Part shown: in pieces, positions 59,808 to 64,000 of the stretch
How positions within the stretch are numbered: the stretch's first letter is position 1
Layout of the letters: each line of letters begins with the position of its first letter
From: Hyphomicrobiaceae bacterium
GTDB taxonomy: Bacteria > Pseudomonadota > Alphaproteobacteria > Rhizobiales > Hyphomicrobiaceae
Assembly (NCBI GenBank): GCA_022844275.1
Contig: JALHMB010000001.1
Coordinates: 806,001 to 870,000 of the forward strand
DNA: 64,000 nucleotides
Direction: 5' to 3'
Program-made: the position numbers and the translations under genes
The notes under the pieces: generated by a model
Seen by the model: the letters and a program-made list of their open reading frames with translations, nothing else
The model's database searches: none
Told to the model about the DNA's origin: nothing

Positions 59808-60715
59808 GTGCCGGCACCGCGGCGCATCGGTTCGTCCGCGAGCAATCGCTTGCACAATCCACGTAGCAGATCACCGATGCGCTTTGGCGCTTCCTCGTGT
59901 GCCAGATGCCCGAGCCCGCGAACATAGTGAACCTCTGCCCTTGCCAAAATCTCCCGCAGCCGGATGGCCTGCTCGGGCGGAACGGCGAGATCCTCGCTGC
60001 AGGCGATCAGATGTATCGGAGTATCAATTTTCGGGAGCGCCTCGCTGAGATCGCTCAGGTCCCATGCCGTCATCATGTCGAGCGCCGCCTGAACGTGCGC
60101 ATCCATCGAAAACAGCCGCTGGTACTCGCTCACGCTCTGCGGACCGAGCCGGGATCCAGTCGACCTGATTATGCGCTCAGCTGCACCCTCTTGCGCGGCG
60201 CGTCTAGCGAAGAGCCGGGCTGGGAGCCGCGTAACCGACAGAAGTTTCGCCGCGACGGGATAGAGCCACGACGCGACACCCGTGAATGGCAGCAGCGCAC
60301 CATTGAGCGCGATGATTCCGCGAGGACGCGTGATGTGTCCTTCGACGAGCATTTGCACAGCGATGCTCGCCCCCGCGGAATGGCCGATCAGGATCTCCGG
60401 CGCCGTTCCTAAGGTCTGAAGCAAATCGCCAGCTCGACGTGCAATCGACTGCAGCGACATCTCATGCGGCGCGAGCGGTTCGCTCAGACCATGGCCAGGC
60501 AAATCGAACATCGTCAGCGAATAATCCAACGACAGCAGGGGCGCCACGTCGGCCCAGGTATGCACCGATGATGCGGTGCCGTGGATCATCGCGATCGATG
60601 GCCCGCACCCAGATTTCTGAACGTGCCACGTCAGGCCGCCCGCTTGGACGAACGCGTCTATTGTGCGATCGGAGCACCTCGCCCCACCTGCTTCCGAACC
60701 CAGACCGCTACTCAT
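59804..60715 (-). CDS. bchO: Mg-chelatase accessory protein BchO (alpha/beta hydrolase fold)
   Basis: The 303-residue protein has the hydrolase features AMIHGTASSVHTWADVAPLL and the nucleophile elbow IGHSAGASIAVQML, with the His near the C-terminus (GLGHLAHEEAPKRIGDLL). In photosynthetic bacteria the bchO gene follows bchD, and its product is assigned to bacteriochlorophyll synthesis; its exact reaction is not settled. It starts 39 bases after the bchD stop and overlaps the DUF3422 gene by 4 bases. Confidence 0.93.
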   Translation of the reverse strand: MSSGLGSEAGGARCSDRTIDAFVQAGGLTWHVQKSGCGPSIAMIHGTASSVHTWADVAPLLSLDYSLTMFDLPGHGLSEPLAPHEMSLQSIARRAGDLLQTLGTAPEILIGHSAGASIAVQMLVEGHITRPRGIIALNGALLPFTGVASWLYPVAAKLLSVTRLPARLFARRAAQEGAAERIIRSTGSRLGPQSVSEYQRLFSMDAHVQAALDMMTAWDLSDLSEALPKIDTPIHLIACSEDLAVPPEQAIRLREILARAEVHYVRGLGHLAHEEAPKRIGDLLRGLCKRLLADEPMRRGAGT

Positions 60716-60754
60716 GATGTCGCCCCGGCCGAGTCTATCGCGCGACTATGTCTT

Positions 60755-62512
60755 TTATCGCCTGTGCATTTTGTCGTCACCCATACGCGAAAACTGGCGA
60801 ACGGCCTGCGAAATGGCACTCGCACTCCCATATGGCAGCGGGACATACAGGGCGCCAAGTGTATCCGCGAGCGTCCGGCTTTCTTGGCCAGGGTTCGGCG
60901 ATATATCGATTACGATGCTGGCGATACCGTCGGCCCGCAGGCGCCTCGCTGCGTCGAGTGAATGTTCCGTCGCACCTTTTCTGCCACCGCGCCCGTCAGC
61001 GTCAACGTTGGCGCGCCCGTCGGTCAACAGAACGACGACGCTTCGCTGTCCCGATCTCCGCACAGACCTTGCGACCTCATGGGCCTCGCGTATACCGCAC
61101 GCCAGAGGCGTCGCACCGCCTCCCGGCAATTCGGCGAGAGCCTTTCGTGCCCGGGCCAATGAGCGGGTCGGCGGCAAAATCAGCTCCGCTCCGCGAGCTT
61201 TGAAAGCGATCAGCGCGACCTTATCGCGGCGAACGTACGATTCAGCGAGGAGTTGCTCAACAGCCCCCTTCGCCTCAGCCAGCCGATGCATCGCTGCAGA
61301 CCCCGAAGCGTCGACCGAGAAGACGGTCGTACTCTTGGTACTGCTCTTGTGGCGGTGCACACGAAGGTCATCTATCCGAAACTTGAAGCGTCGAGATCGC
61401 GCGGCATTTATTCTTTCGATCGTCCCATGCCGCACGTTCTGCCAAGGCGCGGCCGCAAGAAGAGAGGCCGGCAGATTTATTCGCTCACCACGCCGGGGCG
61501 GGCCTTTTTCTATCCCAATTCTGCGACCGCGTTGGCTCGCCACCGACGCCGTATGCTTCCGACCTAGCTCGGTGGCGCCGCGCGGCAAGCTCTCACTTTT
61601 CAGGGAATTGAGCAGACTCTTTGGGAGATTGGCCGCGCAGGCTTCTATGATTCGCTCGGCCATCGAGATGCCGTCGGCGAGATCAATTTCATCGTCGTGG
61701 AGCTCATCGCCTTCATCATCGCTCGGCGCCTCAGGCTCGGGTGCTTGATCCGGAGTCATATCTGGAAGTCGTGTAGCGCGAGGGGCGAGAACAAGCGCCG
61801 CAGCGGCAATCGCGTCGCTCTCATTGGCCTCAACGCGGCCCTCGAGGCTCGCGTGCGCTCGCGCTGCATGCACCGCGAGGACTGTCGCACGGCAGGAGTT
61901 TATACCAAGCCGCATCCCCGCCGAGACCAGCGCCTCCATGATGCTGCCGGATACGGCGACTGACTGCAGACGTTCGCGGGCGCTCAGGATCTGCGCTCTT
62001 GTCGATTGCGTCGGCCAGTCTGTGGGCTCGTCGGGGAGATCAATCACATGAAATGCGAGGCGCTCGGCGAGGCTGTCAGGCACACGCTCATCCTCGCCGA
62101 AACCCTCGTCGAGCGCGATCACAGTGAACGCGCTCGAACGGCTTGTTCGATCCATCGAGCTAGATATGCGGGCCGCCGCCTCGCGGGTCCATCTCTCAGC
62201 CATGGAAAGCAGTATGGTTCTGCCTGACGCCGCCTTGAGTAGACCAGCGCGGTTTTTCGGTCGTCCCGCAGCAAGTGTCGCCGCGAGATCAAGACCGCCT
62301 TCCAGGGCTTCGTCCGTCACGGAAAGAGGGATTCGGATCAATTCGTCCTGCTGAGCCAAGGCTTGATAGTTCCTAAGCCACGCATCGCGCGCCGACCCCG
62401 CTGGCGCGCGAACCGTCACCCCTCCCAGTTGACATGGCGCGACAGCAAGTAGCAACGCGGCGAGCCGGCTCGGCTCGTGTTCCAAGTTCGCCTGGGCAAG
62501 GCCGGTCGTCAT
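60755..62512 (-). CDS. bchD: Magnesium chelatase subunit D
   Basis: The 585-residue protein starts at the ATG at 62512 ([20 protein letters not shown]), which overlaps the bchI stop by 4 bases. It has an AAA-like N-domain without the Walker motifs, an acidic Pro-rich linker (PDQAPEPEAPSDDEGDELHD) and a C-terminal von Willebrand A integrin-like domain with MIDAS residues in VFSVDASGSAAM and LLTDGRAN. It links BchI to BchH in Mg2+ insertion into protoporphyrin IX; bchH is outside the window. Confidence 0.96.
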   Translation of the reverse strand: MTTGLAQANLEHEPSRLAALLLAVAPCQLGGVTVRAPAGSARDAWLRNYQALAQQDELIRIPLSVTDEALEGGLDLAATLAAGRPKNRAGLLKAASGRTILLSMAERWTREAAARISSSMDRTSRSSAFTVIALDEGFGEDERVPDSLAERLAFHVIDLPDEPTDWPTQSTRAQILSARERLQSVAVSGSIMEALVSAGMRLGINSCRATVLAVHAARAHASLEGRVEANESDAIAAAALVLAPRATRLPDMTPDQAPEPEAPSDDEGDELHDDEIDLADGISMAERIIEACAANLPKSLLNSLKSESLPRGATELGRKHTASVASQRGRRIGIEKGPPRRGERINLPASLLAAAPWQNVRHGTIERINAARSRRFKFRIDDLRVHRHKSSTKSTTVFSVDASGSAAMHRLAEAKGAVEQLLAESYVRRDKVALIAFKARGAELILPPTRSLARARKALAELPGGGATPLACGIREAHEVARSVRRSGQRSVVVLLTDGRANVDADGRGGRKGATEHSLDAARRLRADGIASIVIDISPNPGQESRTLADTLGALYVPLPYGSASAISQAVRQFSRMGDDKMHRR

Positions 62513-63657
62513 ATCCCGAGATGTTCCGCGACGACACGATGAAGCCGCGCATCGGAGCCGGCCTCCTCCAGCGGACTTCGTCGCAGGCGGTGCCTCAAGG
62601 AGGCCAACGCGATCGCCCTGACATGGGATATGTCGACGGTCTCGCACCGATACAGGCTTGCGAGCGCCCGCGCGGCACGAACGAGCGTAAGCTCCCCGCG
62701 CAGGCCATCCGTCCGCAACGCTGAGCACAGCCGGGCGCACAGCTCGACCACTGCATCGGGAATCGTAACTTCCGTCAGCCCCGCGCGTGCAGATGCCACC
62801 TGAGCGGAAATCTTCACAGCTTCATCCGACCACGTCTCGCAAAAGGCAGTAGGATTCCGCTCGAATGCATCGCGTCGCCGTACGATCTCGACGCGCTGGC
62901 CGATATCTTCAGGGGTTTGGACCTCGACACAGAGACCGAACCGATCGAGCAGCTGCGGCCGCAGCTCGCCTTCCTCGGGATTCCCGCTGCCGACCAGGAC
63001 GAACCGCGCCGGATGACAGACGCTCATTCCGTCCCTCTCAACGACATTCACACCGGAGGCCGCAACATCGATCAAAAGGTCGACCAGATGATCTTCAAGC
63101 AGGTTGACCTCGTCGATGTAGAGAAAGCCCCGATTGGCACGGGCCAGAAGCCCGGGCTGAAAGGCCTTTTCACCAGATACGAGTGCGCGCTCAAGGTCGA
63201 GCGCGCCAAGGATGCGGTCCTCTGTGGCCCCAAGCGGCAGATCGACCATGGGCACCTGAATGGAGCGCGTGCGTCGGGGCTGCGACAGCGCCAGAGAAGC
63301 GCAATTGGGACAGGCTGCGTGATCCCGTGGATCACAGGCGTAGGGACAATTCTCAATGACCTCGATGGGTGGAAGGAGCTCGGCAAGCGCACGAACAGCG
63401 GTCGATTTACCGGTGCCGCGGTCGCCAAAAACGAGAACGCCGCCGATGGTCGGATCAACTGCTGCAATGAGAAGCGCGTTCTTAAGCTCGTCCTGCCCCA
63501 CGATCGCAGCGAATGGAAACGATCTCCTGGACGCTGACCCGCCGACTGAGGGCGAGTCCTGCCTACTCAGAGCGCCGCCGGCGAATTCCTTCGTTTCAGA
63601 AGAAGGAGTAGATACGTCGAGCGACAGGGAATCTAAAAGCCGCATGGCTGACGACAT
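62509..63657 (-). CDS. bchI: Magnesium chelatase ATPase subunit I
   Basis: I chose the ATG at 63657 ([20 protein letters not shown]), with GGAAGGGGAGCGGCG before it. The 382-residue AAA+ ATPase shows Walker [21 protein letters not shown], Walker [21 protein letters not shown] and the sensor region [18 protein letters not shown]. It drives magnesium insertion with BchD and BchH. The first 40 residues are longer than usual (typically about 340 in total). The gene lies 50 bases downstream of crtE on the same strand. Confidence 0.96.
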   Translation of the reverse strand: MSSAMRLLDSLSLDVSTPSSETKEFAGGALSRQDSPSVGGSASRRSFPFAAIVGQDELKNALLIAAVDPTIGGVLVFGDRGTGKSTAVRALAELLPPIEVIENCPYACDPRDHAACPNCASLALSQPRRTRSIQVPMVDLPLGATEDRILGALDLERALVSGEKAFQPGLLARANRGFLYIDEVNLLEDHLVDLLIDVAASGVNVVERDGMSVCHPARFVLVGSGNPEEGELRPQLLDRFGLCVEVQTPEDIGQRVEIVRRRDAFERNPTAFCETWSDEAVKISAQVASARAGLTEVTIPDAVVELCARLCSALRTDGLRGELTLVRAARALASLYRCETVDISHVRAIALASLRHRLRRSPLEEAGSDARLHRVVAEHLGI

Positions 63658-63707
63658 CGCCGCTCCCCTTCCATCCGAGCGTGATCTAAAGCGCGAGCGA
63701 GGCGGCC

Positions 63708-64000
63708 CTACGCGGCAAACTGTGCAACATCCTTCGGCACGAACCAGCGCACCTGATTGCGGACTTCGGCTCTGAGTTCGTTGGCGCCGGCACACGAAGG
63801 TATAGATACGAGCGCTTCGTCGATGAGCTTGTGGAGATGCTCTAAGGCCGCGCGCACACCAAGTGTCCGCACGGCACTCGGTCGGTCGAGCGCGCGGTCC
63901 TTGCCGACCGGCTTACCGATCGACGTTGCTTCGGAGGTCACGTCACGCAAATCATCCGCCACCTGGTAGGCCTCTCCAAGCCGCAGGCCGAAGTCAAGCC
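63708..64000 (-). CDS. crtE: Geranylgeranyl diphosphate synthase CrtE (5' end outside window)
   Basis: The leftward frame is open from the right edge to the stop at 63708. It reads [20 protein letters not shown] then [20 protein letters not shown], containing the second Asp-rich motif DDLRD of prenyltransferases, and ends [14 protein letters not shown]. Only the last approximately 95 residues are present. CrtE makes C20 GGPP for carotenoids and the phytyl/geranylgeranyl tail of bacteriochlorophyll. bchI follows 50 bases later, so this gene is upstream in the same operon. Confidence 0.9.
   Translation of the reverse strand, partial: LDFGLRLGEAYQVADDLRDVTSEATSIGKPVGKDRALDRPSAVRTLGVRAALEHLHKLIDEALVSIPSCAGANELRAEVRNQVRWFVPKDVAQFAA

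Noticed and set aside
1-64000. CRISPR arrays, tRNA or rRNA genes, intact transposases, phage genes
   Set aside because: I looked for regular short repeats with spacers, tRNA arm patterns and transposase or phage motifs and found none; the only tandem array is the coding repeat at 9544-10005.

Overview
This 64 kb window is chromosomal DNA from a purple photosynthetic (anoxygenic, bacteriochlorophyll a-producing) alphaproteobacterium. The gene families suggest the order Hyphomicrobiales, but no rRNA gene is present to settle the taxonomy. The evidence is a canonical crtF-bchCXYZ-pufQBALM superoperon, spheroidene/spirilloxanthin-type crt genes, an RpoE-ChrR singlet-oxygen module, HWE histidine kinases and a fused CheB-CheR kinase. 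Codon use is GC-rich throughout. I saw no tRNA, rRNA, CRISPR array or intact insertion sequence.

Left part (1-31 kb): envelope and signalling genes with much gene debris between them. It contains a partial PAS histidine kinase, opgG-opgH for periplasmic glucans, a small K+ channel, a Ca2+/H+ antiporter, a secreted Cys-rich protein and a secreted protein made of eleven 14-residue repeats. These are followed by an AI-2E-family permease, two HWE kinases (one fused to CheB-CheR) with a lone receiver, CsbD, an SRAP protein, a thiolase-like/DUF35/acyl-CoA-ligase operon, a BarA-like hybrid kinase and a TadG-like protein. Between them lie decayed fragments that read as AspT, RND pump, LigD and PhoD remnants.

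Middle (31-40 kb): a nearly complete ECF-RpoE/ChrR regulon. rpoE-chrR-SDR is transcribed leftward, folE-DUF2177-DUF2878 diverges from it, and a FAD oxidoreductase-DUF1365-CFA-like methyltransferase-DUF3833 operon converges on it. Promoters of the form TGATCC-N18-T(A/T)A can be read directly in front of rpoE and folE, and a one-mismatch version lies in front of the FAD operon. A fourth site lies in front of the cytochrome c2 gene next to pufM, which links the stress regulon to the photosynthetic electron chain.

40-46 kb: LysR and TetR regulators, a lipocalin-like protein, an ABA4-like membrane protein with a second membrane protein, an HD-GYP protein, a kinase remnant and a second DUF2177 gene.

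Right part (46-64 kb): the photosynthesis gene cluster. Leftward are crtF, bchC-bchX-bchY-bchZ-pufQ-pufB-pufA-pufL-pufM and cytochrome c2. Rightward are crtD-crtC. Leftward again are crtE (cut by the window edge)-bchI-bchD-bchO-DUF3422-small membrane protein. Translational coupling by short overlaps is frequent. bchC has two tandem PpsR/CrtJ-type sites over its promoter, and the crtF/crtD gap has a perfect palindrome with a different spacing. There is no pufC or pufX, so the adjacent soluble cytochrome c2 is the likely electron donor to the reaction centre.
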